Positions 45,533 to 57,984 of a DNA stretch of 64,000 nucleotides are shown in pieces. Within the stretch, counting starts at the first letter, position 1. Every line of letters starts with the position of its first letter. The notes under the pieces are model-generated. The model was not told the DNA's origin. It was given only the letters and a program-made list of their open reading frames with translations, and did not search any database. The position numbers and the translations under genes were made by a program. The stretch is from Lepidonotus clava (lineage: Eukaryota; Annelida; Polychaeta; Phyllodocida; Polynoidae): the NCBI GenBank assembly GCA_936440205.1, contig OW387147.1, positions 44,325,627 to 44,389,626 on the forward strand. The letters are read 5' to 3'.

Positions 45533-46317
45533 GGCTTATAATGTAGAGTAAATGTTAAGTTTTGGCCAAACCATTCAAACCAAAATCTGCTGAGAAATGA
45601 ACAACACTATTAATTTTGGTCTGAGTAGATATATGCAATAAGGGGAAGGTCTGCATATTTCACAATTTTTAGAGTTGCATTGCTAATAAAATCAATCAAT
45701 TCCATAAAAAAACAACTGGGCATCCTCCTTTTGAACAAGACTAAACGATATATGCCCTTTAAAAATCATACACATTTAACATTGGACAGAAACAAGTTAT
45801 TCCAGCAGTTACAGTATACATAATCATCTCCTATTTCTCCCTGAAAAATGCATCTATACATCTTTAAAGATCCAGAGACATGATTATAATGCGTGGCCAA
45901 AAGTCAATGTGGTTGTAGTATCATCATATAGAATTATCTTTATGCAGGTGAGAGGTTTACTGCGTGCAGCTATGCGACAGGACAACCATCTCAAACCCCT
46001 GTATATGGGTCTGACAGGTGTTACCTCTGATACTAACACCCCTTGCCGGTGGCCATGTTGTGACGTCACAAGATGCCTTAGTACTGTAATATATCAGTGC
46101 ATGTGCAGTGATTGCAGTTGGGAAAACATGATTGTAATAATTGCATACTCTCCATTAAGTTGAATAATGAATAAGAGATTTCTTAGCAAACACTTCACAA
46201 AGGAGATCACTTCATTTAAAGACCGCTTTGAGATAAATTATCATGAAGAAGACTGCCCCCTTACTTCCTCAGATAGAAGTCCAGTGCGGTATGTTTACTG
46301 ACTGACTATTATGTGTT

Positions 46318-46625
46318 ATAAGCTCTCACCATGGCCAGCCCCAGCCCTCCCCTACTCTCTCAGAAGACAATATTCACTCACTTAGTATGTGTCATACCTT
46401 CTCACCATGGCTACCCCGACCTCTCCCCAACCCCTTCAGAAGTCCAGAGTGGCATATTCACTCACAAGGTGTCATATCCTTTCACCTAAGTCGCTCCCAC
46501 CCCCTCAGAAGTCCAGGCCGGCATGTTCGCTCACCAGGTGTTGTATCTTCTCACCTTGGCTGGATGTACCCTCCCCTCCCCTCTCCACCCCCTCAGAAGT
46601 TGAGGGCGGCATGATTTCTCACTTT
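46318..46625. repeat. Tandem repeat, unit about 75 bp, four copies
   Basis: Each unit holds a TTCTCACCATGGCT-like word, a C-rich stretch, CCCTCAGAAGTCCAG and a TCACTCAC-like end. The open frames across it come from this pattern. Confidence 0.65.
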
Positions 46626-47064
46626 TTTTATTGGAAGATCTCTTCAAAACACTGAAGTTCCTCCGATGAGAATGCTGTGTGATACAAAAATTATAGCAGG
46701 AACATAGATGACATACATAATACAATCACCATTCTAAACAAAAACATCAATTGCTAGAAAGAAAAGTTACTATATACCCTTCTTGAACACGTTGATATTC
46801 TTCTATATAGCCCTTTGATTGGAAACTATTCCATTTTTCTATTCCCATATAACATGGATTTTTTAATACATTTTCCTTCCTGTAAAACTGCATTTAATTT
46901 TAACTCTACACATACTTTCATTTCGTGGGGCCTTTCACTGAAAGGTTCCTACGAGCTGTACTTTGAAGAAGACGCATATATATATATATAAGCTTAGTGG
47001 TATCAGTAGTAATATTGTAGACACAAAGAGTGAAAGTTTCACTGGGCGCACTAGGCTACAGCTG

Positions 47065-47160
47065 GGCATCTTGATACGTCACTTCCGGCATGCAGAGTAG
47101 TTCGTGGCCATTTGACCTACTTGTTAGTGCTACACTGTCATTTGGACATTACTGAATATG
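47065..47160 (+). promoter_or_regulatory. Candidate promoter and first exon
   Basis: ATACGTCACTTCCGG joins a CRE-like and an ETS-like site, a pairing common at animal housekeeping promoters. Some 80 nt on, an ATG (47158-47160) stands directly before GTGAGC, which would be a splice donor just after the start codon. No later exon was found, so this is a lead only. Confidence 0.25.
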
Positions 47161-47720
47161 GTGAGCTACTGTAAATATATAGGTGGCAGGTTCGTCTTCA
47201 TGAGATTATGATACAAATTATCATGTCTAGATGCATAGGTCGTGTCACTGGATCTTTAAGGCTTTACTGAACGATGATGATTGTATTCTCACGTAACGTT
47301 TATGCTGTTGACTTGGATGGACATATTAGTGAGAACTTTTGCGATACAGATTTTACAGTTCAGAATGACCTAATTGTAATAAATTTCATCAAATAAAATA
47401 TCCTTGTTACGCAACAAAACGTCGCCTTCCCTTTCGAACATTTATCAGCTGATTCTTAAATCATTCTTTTGAACTCTCATATAGTTCACTGTTGATTTGG
47501 TGTAATTATAGCTAGCTAACTGATTAAGAGAATGATTAATACAACACACTGCAGCACATGACTCTGACTTACGTTATACAACGACTCTGACGTCATACTC
47601 AGAATACTTAATCCTCTATATTCACATGATGACTGTGACTTAAAGATAGATAACAGGTTGAGGGATAATTTATCCTTACAATGAATGAATTGTACTAAAA
47701 TTACCTTTTCAATAATTCAT

Positions 47721-48078
47721 AATTTTTCCTACTACGGATAGCTAACCTTCAGTTTTTTTTAAGTACCTGCAGTTAATTTGGACTAGTTTTGTCAACAACA
47801 AAAACCAAGAAAAAATGGAAAATATACAGAAAAATTACAAATATTTGCTAAATACATACAATTATCTCATATTCCTGAATTTACAAGCTTTCTAGAAAAT
47901 ATTTGATATATACAGATTCAAACTGGAAAAATACTCATGGTACTCATGGTAAACCACAAATAATTCCATGATTAATGAGAATGTGTATTCTTCAGCCTCG
48001 TGAGTTGTCAACGTATTTCCCAGCATAGACCTTGATTAGGGCTAGTCTTCAGGTAAAATACATTATCTCAGTTATCCT
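47721..48078. mobile_element. CCACGGATAGCT family, copy D
   Basis: It starts AATTTTTCCTACTACGGATAG and ends TCTCAGTTATCC, with the inner TACCTGCAG and TTCAGGTAAAA pair and the block around GTATTTCCCAGCATAGACC. More diverged than copies A and B. A further half-copy may lie at about 48300-48545. Confidence 0.65.
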
Positions 48079-48545
48079 GATCACACTAATCAATATGTTA
48101 TACCTGACGAAACAACACTGTTGGTTGTTCAGTTTCCATTTTGGAACATAGATTTGTCTTTTATATTTTCAAGTTATAATTTTAAGCTTTTATTCTGCTC
48201 CCGATGGCAATACTTTAAATGCTGAATAGACATAGATAATATAGATGTCAAACATTACATCTGACAGATATACTCAGACTACTTAATCCTTAATTTTCAC
48301 GTCAAGAAGGAAAATACTGCATTAAAATAGTGGAAAGTTTAATACACTATATCATTTCAGTTTGTATCTTTGTATATTTAAGATTTTTTAAGTTGGTTTG
48401 AAAACGTGTTCATAAATGATTGATGCGCGCAAAAAAACTGAATGTTTCTTTTATAGTTTTGCTGTTTTGTTTTGTTTGTATATTAGTGCAAATTAATCTG
48501 CTTAGAATACTGTAATTCAGTCAGCTAGTTTATCCTTAAGAGAAT

Positions 48546-50270
48546 GGGTTGGGATTGGGGGAGGGGCATTGTGAACAACCCATGACAGTTTAATGACGTC
48601 AAGGAATTCAAACATGTAAGAATATGTTCAAGGATATCAAATATAATGATTAGCATTACGTGAGTTACACGTCAATTGCATCGTAGAAATTAAGTAATTG
48701 AAGGTTCAAAATTGATTAAGTGACTACCTGGTACTTCGCGCTGCTTGCAAGCATTGGCACACCGTGGGCGTGGGGCGAGTGAGTGTGTTTGGATTCCTCA
48801 AAACTCACATTCTGAAAAACCTCTTTATTATACAAAATGTGCATTGAATATATCTTCCGTTTTGCTATTTCTGAACTCCTGATTAAACATTACAGGTGGT
48901 TTGTTTAATTACATTTCATGAAAACATATGGACTTATGCTACATGGATTACGTAAAGTTAGATAGTATGGATGCAAAGCACAGAAGATTTTTTCACCAAA
49001 TTAAAGTTATTATCTGGTTTATTACGTAAGATAATAAATTGACTGTCGTGATTGGCGCGTTGACAGGCGGTATTGTGTTACGTCATAATCACTTCATTTA
49101 CGTGAGGTAATAATTATGAGAATGCAGTTTGTCTTCTCTAGTACCAAAGGGGTTAGGGTTGGTCTAACACAGTAAATATAGACTCTAGGACCAGCTGAAA
49201 ACAGTAAATGTTATATAGAATCTTTGACAACTCTCCTTTATCTGGGAACAATAACCTTTTCTGGGGTTAGACCTCTCGTATGGGAATACAAAAACCTGAA
49301 GATGTGCAATCCTTGAGTGTCAATGCTTAGAATTTCCCTATCTCTCGCTGGATTTACCTACATATCACGATAAAATCATGTTATTGTACACTTTACCAAT
49401 GGGAGTAGGACATTCTCCGATATCATAACGATACACTGGGGTCGCACAGCCACGTGGAGGTATTCGCCGGTCCAGCAACCTCGACACATCTCAAGATAAA
49501 CGTCTCAGAATTCAATTGACGTTTCCTTATTACAAACCTGTGTATGCAGGTAGTGATAAAACAGTTTACAAGTTCAGACTAATATAAGATACGGGATACT
49601 TGACGTCAGGGTCGCCCTCTTTGATACGGTCGTGCGTGTTGGTGGGTGTAACTTTTCAGCTGTAAGTCGCCGTTACCGTCGGCATGGTCCTTTGTAGCAG
49701 GCACCAAATGACAGCCGCACCGACTTCCTCTGGGTGTTATAAACCTGTAAATATAGCGATGAATAAAGCAACTTAACCAATTTCTGGCTCTGAACTAGCT
49801 GGCGAAGTCTGCAGCAGTAGGCTTGAACGTTTTATCGTTACAACCTTTACAACCTTTCTCCGAAAATGAACAGGAAGATGAAGCATAAAGAAGCAACAAA
49901 AGTCATAAAACACATTTCTAATATTTTTTTTAAGAATATTTCTTTTACGACTTCTTGCAGTTCCCCTTGTCATATGTCGCCTTTCCTGGAACCGCAGAGA
50001 ACGTTTGGACTTCCTTGGAGGTCTGGTATGAGGATATCTATCATTATATACCATCAGGTACATATGGGCGAGCTTTGACCGGGGAGTTTTAGACTTATAT
50101 CACCGGCCTCCCAGAGAGATACCCCCGACCCCGCTGGTATCGGCCTGAAGTGCTTTGTTTCCTTCCTTCTCTGAGGCACTTCCAGGAACACACCTGGAAT
50201 CAGCGGAGACCACGTGACCAGCATAACTTCCGGTAGCCAGACAGACATTTGATGGGATCCAGGGACGCCG
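48546..50270. other. No supported gene
   Basis: Short frames occur on both strands at 49770-50080 but lack domains or convincing splice context. The region 49600-49800 is locally richer in CpG. Confidence 0.35.
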
Positions 50271-50273
50271 GGT

Positions 50274-50275
50274 CT

Positions 50276-50306
<31 letters not shown>

Positions 50307-50310
50307 GGGG
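50274..50310. repeat. TG microsatellite followed by a poly-G run
   Basis: (TG)n at about 50274-50290 runs into about 21 G, a likely quadruplex-forming and assembly-sensitive tract. Confidence 0.85.
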
Positions 50311-50816
50311 TCGGGGGCAAGGGGAAGAGAAGTAAGTGGGAGGGGATGGTGGTGGGGGCGTCCTCTAGGCTATGGCGGAAACTCACAACCGTCCCCGGGT
50401 AAATAGTTGCCCCAACAGCCGCGCAGACACCAGGGCATAGAAAGCCCTTTTTATTCTTTTGATTTCCTACCTTAAAAACCCACCCATAAAAAGGTTGGAT
50501 GTAGAGTTGTCGCCCTCCCCTGCCCGTCCATACATTGTTGTGGGCCGGGGGTGCCTGGGAGTCCCCCGTCAGTGTATGAGCACCTACCGCCTGAGACTGG
50601 AGGTCCATCCCAGTCTAAAAGTGGCTCAACGTAGGACTGTGGACCACCAACCATTTTGGGTAGTATAACTAACCTATATCCCAGTGTGCTTTGCAGCCAC
50701 TGATTTCTGGCAGGAGGGGCTCATACAGAGCCAGCATGTACATCACCAGTGGAGGGGTAGTCCATAATAAACATAGACTATACAGTGGAAATAATGCAAC
50801 CATAATGATCATTTTT

Positions 50817-51117
50817 AATTCTCCTTACCATGGAAATTATATTTTCTGGGCTTTACCTGCAGACTAAGCCATATCAGGGTCCATGATGGGAAATATGTCG
50901 ACTAATACAGCGCTTAACTATAGACATTGTCAATAACCAGGGCAATTATTATGGTTTGAAATGATTGAGATCAATGACAACTTTTTTTTATTTTGTTATC
51001 TGCATATGTCTTTCTAAGCTGGTTTGAAAAACCATTTATCAATCGTTGACATGTTTTTATCGACAACTTTGGATCAAATTAACCTACAGGTGCCTAAAAT
51101 AAGAATTGTTGAGAATT
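50817..51117. mobile_element. CCACGGATAGCT family, copy E (diverged)
   Basis: AATTCTCCTTACCATGG, TTTACCTGCAGACTAAGCC, GATGGGAAATATGTCGACTA and, at the other end, CTACAGGTGCCTAAAATAAG follow the order of copy A. The outer right terminus is eroded. Confidence 0.6.
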
Positions 51118-51277
51118 GTCAAGTGAAGTCAAGTGCAATTTATATTCTTTTAAAGTATACAGAACATTTTGTAAAACTCTCAAGTATGGAAAAGGGACAT
51201 CGTGACTCAGTGAAGCTAGTGTTGTAATAAAAACGCCAGGCGGTGCTTGTGTCGCTGTAGTTATTTGTTGTAGCGGT

Positions 51278-51342
51278 ATGGATGTGGATGCAGTGGTAAC
51301 TGAGTTAGCTCAAAGCTTTAGAACGAGAGACAAACTAAGCAG
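51278..51342 (+). CDS. Candidate first coding exon
   Basis: An ATG with G at -3 and +4 opens MDVDAVVTELAQSFRTRDKL, and the frame meets GTGAGC after 65 nt. The preceding 50 nt are CpG-containing. No following exon or family match was found. It could be chance or belong to a gene running out of the window. Confidence 0.25.
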
Positions 51343-52290
51343 GTGAGCGCAAGTACATGCAGAATATAGTGCAATAGCAGAATTGTGAAGACTGTTAGGG
51401 AACATTATGTGAATGAAGATGAGATTAGAGCAGGAAGACATGGGATCCATAGCTTTTTCTAACTATGGTGGTTTGGATTTAAAACCAATAATAAAACACC
51501 TTTGTGTTACAGTATGAATGAGGTATTCTTGTGATTAACAAGAGTTAGGTGAGAGCCAGGATACATAGGTGTGGCGCCTGCCTACAGCTGATGCTATAAA
51601 AAGGCATGAGACTAAGTTGAGTGAGCAGACCACCATAACCTCCAAGAAGCACAGATTGGAGCAATAGTGAATGCCAGATAGACTCGCAAGTCAGGACATC
51701 GCGGGTAGGAATGTTAGGTGAACAGTAAGGATTGAATCAACTTAGGACTTAGCCTTACGGATAGAATACTAGGAATACAACAGAGCCACCATTTGTGGCC
51801 TCCGGTGTTAGCCGAACACGGAAGCGATGCTCCCACAAAAAGCTGCAGTATCAACTGTCCTCGAAAGGGGAAGCTCATTGTGAACTATACCTGGTTGGGT
51901 TGTAACTGATGTTACTTGATTAAGAGATTGAAGGCATGTCATGTATGGATGGAATGAAACTACTAGTATGTATCTTCAGTGGACATAATAAAACTTACCT
52001 CTTGTCAAGTGAGTGTTCTTTGTATGGAAACGAGCCCCCATACTTAGAGTCTCTACCACTTATGGATAGACTAATGTATGAGCCATGAACTATACAGATT
52101 ACTTTACGAATGGCCAGTTACAATGATAAGAAACGAAAATGAATCTCCCCATTAATTCTTTGTGAACACCTTTTTTTGTTAATCATTGAATACATAAACA
52201 AAGAAGAGACTAGATAATATAAGATTGCAATCAAAACTCCAATAATACTAACTTGAATCATAAAGTCTACAATAGCTCACTACTACCTCT
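51343..52290. other. No gene seen; TATA box and AATAAA spaced about 390 bp
   Basis: TATAAAAA at 51595-51602 and AATAAA at 51987-51992 could belong to a promoter and a 3' end of something short, or to a lone LTR; no pair of direct repeats supports the latter. Confidence 0.3.
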
Positions 52291-52860
52291 GTGTGGGTGT
52301 GCGGACTTATTATGTGCAAGCTGGAGTAGGTCAGGGACGGACTAGGCCCGCCGTGGAGGAGGGGAGTGCGGAGAGGTGGGAGGTCCAGACGCCCCCTGGT
52401 GCCTGCCCGGTGAGGTATTATTATGGCGGGCCTTTTGGTGCTCCGCGCCCATACACCTCGCCCCCCTGCCGCTATCTACAAGACGGGGGTGAGGGCGGGT
52501 CAGGGGGCACCGCCCCTGGCCCCTCTGAGGGGGGGAGGGGGGTGATGGGGGAGGGGGGTCTCCAGGGTGGTCTACCATTGGCCTGGCTGCCGGACAGCGT
52601 CCTTCGGCCACGCATGCGCAGTCACGCCTGGCTGAGACAGCCTCGGAGTGGAATAAGGGGGCCGCTGGGGGTCGGTATGATTGGGGATAGGGACGGTAGG
52701 CGATGGGGAGGGGGCAGGGTGGGGAGTTGGTTATGCCGCTGGAGATCTATCATTGACGGGTATATAGCAGAGCAGTGAGGGCAGATAGATGAAGAGGACT
52801 GATGGCAGAGTCTGGAGGGCGGGAGATTGTACGGGGGAGGGGGTCATACCGTGAGTAGGA
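52290..52860. repeat. GC-rich, G-run-rich repeat, copy 1
   Basis: Strong strand bias with many GGGGG and CCCC runs. It shares TAGGCCCGCC and GAGGAGGGGAGTG with 57985-58440. The open frames are by-products of the base composition. Confidence 0.5.
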
Positions 52861-53133
52861 CAGGACCCTAGACCAAAGAACCACCCTCGGCATTGGGCAT
52901 GGCCATGCATTTCTATTGAATTTGGAGTTGTAATACTCAATATCTAATTATAAGAAGGTAGATTCCACTGCCCCAATTCCCTTTAAGTGACAACGGCCGA
53001 TACATCCTAGATAATGATTGTACTAGAAAATTAGAAAGATATCTTTGATAACATAATAATATTTGAAAGATATATTTGATAACGTAAGAACTTGCAGCCA
53101 TGTGTCTCTCTTTGTGTTTGTACGGATATTCCC

Positions 53134-53240
53134 AGGGGGCCGTCCATAAATGACGTCATGCAGCAGGGGGGGAAGGGGGGTTCATGTTTCCATGACCAGG
53201 CATGACAAGGGGGGGGGAGGGGGGGTCAAAAATGTTGGAG
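53134..53240. mobile_element. Fragment of a GGCCGTCCATAAATGACGTCA repeat
   Basis: GGGCCGTCCATAAATGACGT is followed by G-runs. This resembles one terminus of a widespread short element; the other end was not found. Confidence 0.35.
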
Positions 53241-53384
53241 AGAAATTGTTGGTAAAAATCAGGATTTTTGAAGCCAACATTTCCATTTCCCTTAAGATTA
53301 AAGATTTTCAAAGGGCCATGTGGTACTCTTAAGGAAAAGATCTGGGCAACTGACCTGTTTTTTAGGGTTTTGGGCCCCTGGTTG

Positions 53385-54320
53385 GGAGTTGTCGCTTAAG
53401 CACTTGAGCGACAAACGTGGTGTGTCGCCGGGCGACGAGGGGTTAAATACATCACCCAGCGATGGAAAATGGCACTCGGCGATGGGGAAATGTCGCCCAA
53501 CAAGGGAAAAGTTTATCGCCAGACAGAGTGGCACCAAGTAATTATGGGAGCCACTTGGGTGATAAAGGTGGATGATGGGTGGGCAACAGGGCAATATGGG
53601 CGACAAACCAGATCTAACATGCTTGATCTGATGCCCAGAAACCCTGCTGACAAACAGGCAGATTGGCACCAGTATCCTGGGCGATAAACTTAGTTTATCG
53701 CAATCCCCATGAACAACAAGAGCATCTCAACCTGGTGATAAACTTTTCCATTGCCGGGCGACGTATTTCGACTGCCAAGTGCTGTTTTTCCATCACTGAG
53801 CAATGCTTTTCTACTCCTGGTGCCCGGTGACAACGTTCTTTGTCACTCAAGTGGAGACATGGCTATAGGGTTTGTCGCCCACCCATCGCCCACTTATATC
53901 GCTGGACAACAGGTAGCTTCCTTAATTACCCGGCGCCAGCCTGTCTAGAGACATCTGGCTTCAGACTCCCTTTATTGCTGGCGCAATTCTCAAACTTCGT
54001 CGCCCAAGTGGAGACATGGTTTGAGCTGTGACTCCACTTGGGCGATAAACCTAGGTGGTGCAGCTATAATCCCTTAATCGCCAGCGTTCTGGGCGTCATA
54101 TCAAGCATGTTTGATATTGTTTGTCACTGACCAGATTTGCCAGATTTTTACAAGTAGCCGAGATATCACCGGGTGACAGGTTGCTTCCAGCACCAGCCAG
54201 TCCACTGAAAGCTGGCTTCCAAACGTCCTTTGTCGGCGGTGAAAATTTTCAATTTTGTCGCTCAAGTGGAGACACAGCTTTACAGACTTATACCCTTTAC
54301 AGACTTGGCTCAGGATGCAC
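53385..54320. repeat. Repeat rich in GTCGCCC / GGGCGAC words
   Basis: TTGTCGCCCAAGTGGAGAC, GGGCGATAAAC, GTCGCCGGGCGACG and variants recur on both strands, some inverted to each other. A related sequence begins at 63930 and runs off the window. Confidence 0.55.
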
Positions 54321-54325
54321 ATTTA

Positions 54326-55728
54326 CACTGAATTCCTAAAAGTGAAAAATGCGACTGTAACTCTGTGCAACTAAGGTTATACAGTTGTAAAACCTATAGG
54401 TCAGAGGAAAATTATTATAATTGTAAAACTGATTCCTAATGGTTAATGAAGTTGTAAATATATTAGAAATTACAACTAACTGACATCATATTGAACGCTA
54501 GTTAATGTTTATAGCTAATTGTAATTATTGGGGAATTGTTCAAGATGTTCACTGTCATCGATATTGATGTTCCTAACGGTTGCTAGTCAAGTGGTAAGTT
54601 AGTTCACGAGATTGGCGCTCAATCCATAACATGAACAACGCTTGGCAGTAGGTCAAGTTTATTTGTGGATACGATGATGCGTACATTTGCCAGTGAAGAG
54701 ATGATAATTCCTCTAAGTGTCACAACCTTAATCCAATGGAGAGTAAGCTTTCTCCTAGAAGTCCGCCTAGTCTCACACTCAACGGTAGTGCAGTAATTCT
54801 CGTATAAGTCACCAGATGTCCCTGTTGCTTTGCATAGCTATCTAAACCCCTCGAATCTCTCGATCTTTATTGTCCAAACGTTAAAGGTTCTCTGTCTGCT
54901 CTTACATCGAGCTTCTACTTCATATAGCAGTCTGGTATTGATCTTACCCAAGCATCGACACCTGCCGGGAGGTGTACCCTGCGGAACACTGCCCATCATG
55001 TATATTTACACCTACCAGTGGTGCATGCCATATTTATACTAAAATTACACTGGTGAGCTAGAAAACCATTCCTAATGGTGAAGTTACACATGACAATGAA
55101 CTTGTAACTGAAGAAATAACAACTAAATCCTACACTTGCTCTGAGGATGTGTAACTTTTGATCATATCACACATGTCAGCATTGTTCTTGTATTTTTTTG
55201 CCTAAATACAGTAATTAGAACAAATAATGGCTATAAACTGTCATCTGTTGTTTGCATCCATTTTGAAGGGTAAAAATCAAGTTGCAGAATCATGAGTTTT
55301 GAAACATGTAACTGCAGCAAAATTTACAACTAGTTGTTGCACTAGAAAATTAGGAATGGGTATTTGTGCAAGTTTTATTTGCATAGTTGTAAATATTGGT
55401 GGGTTATGAGGGAGAATTGTTTTTTCTTAGGTTTTCGAGATTTATAGCACATGTTTCCGCAATCTAGTACTTAGTTCAAGTTTTACGGTGAATATTCTAT
55501 TATTTGTCATTAGATCAAGCACTAAAATGTCCCAGAAAATAACATTTTTTACCTATTTTCATTGCTGTTAGGGCATATGATACTAACTTACAATTGAGAT
55601 GTTTACCAGTCACCTAATTACATTCCACTTTAGGAATGACACTTGAAATTTACAACTGGCATACATGGCTGTTGTAGGCAAAGTTGTAAATTTTCCTTAA
55701 ATTGTTATTTATTTTTAGGAATTCGGTG
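54326..55728. mobile_element. Inverted-repeat element with GTTGTAAA subterminal repeats
   Basis: CACTGAATTCCTAAAA at the left faces TTTTTAGGAATTCGGTG at the right. AGTTGTAAA or TTACAACT occurs repeatedly towards both ends. It is 1.4 kb with no coding frame. Confidence 0.65.
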
Positions 55729-56399
55729 TGAGCCTGGTTTCCACAAAAACACAAAGTGACAACGACTATGTCATGATGTACACTTTGCAACCTGTGTCAA
55801 TGAATTTATGAATCTGATTAAACACAGATACTGTGTCTATATTGATCTACTTCATTAGGTCCAATCTGTGTGACATAACATCAAGAAGGAGGGAATAGAG
55901 TAAAAGTACATAACAAAGGAATATATTGTATTGATCTTGATGTACATAGTTATAATTTACACTTAAATGTACTATAATCTATACTCATTGTAATATCAAC
56001 AAAAACAGGAGCAACCCTGAAGTGAATTACTTAATAAACAACTTTAAAAAAAATCGAACTGGTATTAACCCTTTCTAGCCTCGACAATAAAAGGTTTATA
56101 TTTGGGTTGGTCGCTGTGTTTTGAAACGGTTAACAGGTTTGGTCGGCTGACTAAGCCTGTCTTTTTTCACTTGGTCATTGCTTATGTTGCTTGGTCGTTG
56201 CTTATTACACCGGCTTATGTGAATTCTGAACCTAGTCTGTTAAGCTTATTACACTGAAAATATGCATAAGGTTGTTTTGAACCAGGAAAGTATGCTTCCT
56301 AAGACCTTTAAGAATGTGCATCAATGAGCTTAGAGCAGTATTCTTGAATTTGAACTTGGACCATAACCCACCCAAGTATGCAACACTATTTTAACATTG

Positions 56400-56840
56400 C
56401 AGCAACGTGTTGGTTGGTTCTGTATTTGGTTCTTGTTATGTTCTTTTTTTCCCTTCTTTTTTTTCTTATTTAATTAACAACTTCACATACAGAGTGTTCA
56501 TGTTCTTCCAGTTGTGTTGGGAAAAGAAATGAATGACTCCCAATTACGTCACTGCAACATACTGCCACGATGTTGCACTTTGATGTTATTACAATGTTCT
56601 GGTTACGATGTTCAACTCAAACAGAATGTTCTTATAACACTCTGTTTTGGTTTCATCCTAACCTCACCAAAAAATAATTTGGTGAGGTTTCAACCTCCCC
56701 ATCAATAATGTTATTGTTATGTGCCATCTTAGTAAGAGGTCTTAGTAATATTATTATAATAAAAATGTATTAAACTAACTAAAAATGTATGGTTGCAGAA
56801 AATTTCTGTTACGTCGCAAGCTGACTGGGAACTCCTTGGG
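56400..56840. repeat. AACGTT-type degenerate repeat, second large copy
   Basis: ATTACGTCACTGCAAC, TGTTATTACAATGTTCTGGT and TCTGTTACGTCGCAAGCTGA match words at 38900-39230 and 43900-44510. Confidence 0.5.
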
Positions 56841-57984
56841 TTAGCTTTTTGATTTTTGTATAACTGAAGGTACAGAGGTGAAGCAAAACCTTGTCAGTAT
56901 AGGACTCCCATATGTTAGTATATACAAATCCTAAGTGTTAGTGTATCCATGTGTATAATATTATATGAATCAAACGTATTACTATATTTGTTTTATTTGT
57001 TACTATGAAATCCTGCTTGTTAGAATATACCTATATGAATCATATATATCAACACATTAATCCCATGCGTTAGTGTATGATTCTCATGCATTAGTATACC
57101 TGCCCACATGTTAGTGCAGGAATGTCATTTTGTTAGTGTTTGTATCCTGTATGTTAGTTTACTAATTCAGCCAGGAATATGCAGATGAAAAGGAGGTGGA
57201 CGTGTGAAAGGACATATCGAGAATGTGAATCATAATGGTGCAGTTTATTTTAGTTGATGTCACTCCCAAGTGCGAAAGAAGTATTATGCTTCTAACAGAC
57301 TAGTCCTAAATACACTAATAATGACCAGCATTAGTGCACATTCTGGGTCTAGTCTGTAAGGGGTATGAGTCCAGTGGGTATGGTTCTAAAGGGAATATAT
57401 AGGATATAGTCCAATGGGCATGGGGCTTTAAGGAAGTGGGATTGATAAGTATCAAACTCAAAGATGGGGAAATGCCTCGTACGTTGACAATAATTGCGTT
57501 AGGGAACGGCCAGAGCAAGTACCCGAGTTTCTGTGGTACCCTGGGATTCACATTTAGATCTTCAGATAGGTTGGTGTACATTGTATGGTGTCGTGATATT
57601 GTGAGATAGGATCTGGTATTATCATGATGATTGTTCCATTACATGCATGGCATAAGAACGCCATACTACTACAAAACTAACATTACAACTCAAACACTTC
57701 TGTTGTAACTCTACATATAACTATAAAGCTACATAACTTTAAGAATACGTAATGCCTCTCTCCCCATCCCTCACCATACACCTCATCCCGCCTCATTCCA
57801 ACTTTTGGAACTCTTCTACCCCCCCCCCCTCTTCCCCTAAAAAAAACCCAAAAAAACACCACATGTTAGAAAACCCAACATGTTAGAAAACTAACATTAT
57901 AACTTACAACTCAAAAACCTCCATTAGCTACAAAATTAATTATAACACAAAACTTCGCCCCACCTCATCCCACCCCACCTTTCC
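56841..57984. other. No gene seen
   Basis: TGTTAGT and GCATTAGTAT-like words repeat at 56905-57160 in a loose tandem pattern. C-rich tracts follow from 57750. Confidence 0.35.

Noticed and set aside
50054-50608. 184-codon minus-strand frame
   Set aside because: It spans a TG/poly-G tract and gives Pro/His runs; no homology signal.
51385-52050. Possible solo LTR (TATAAAAA at 51595, AATAAA at 51987)
   Set aside because: No second copy, no clear TG...CA ends and no target duplication were found.
52293-52778. 161-codon plus-strand frame
   Set aside because: Low-complexity Gly/Arg/Pro translation of a G-run-rich repeat; no domain.
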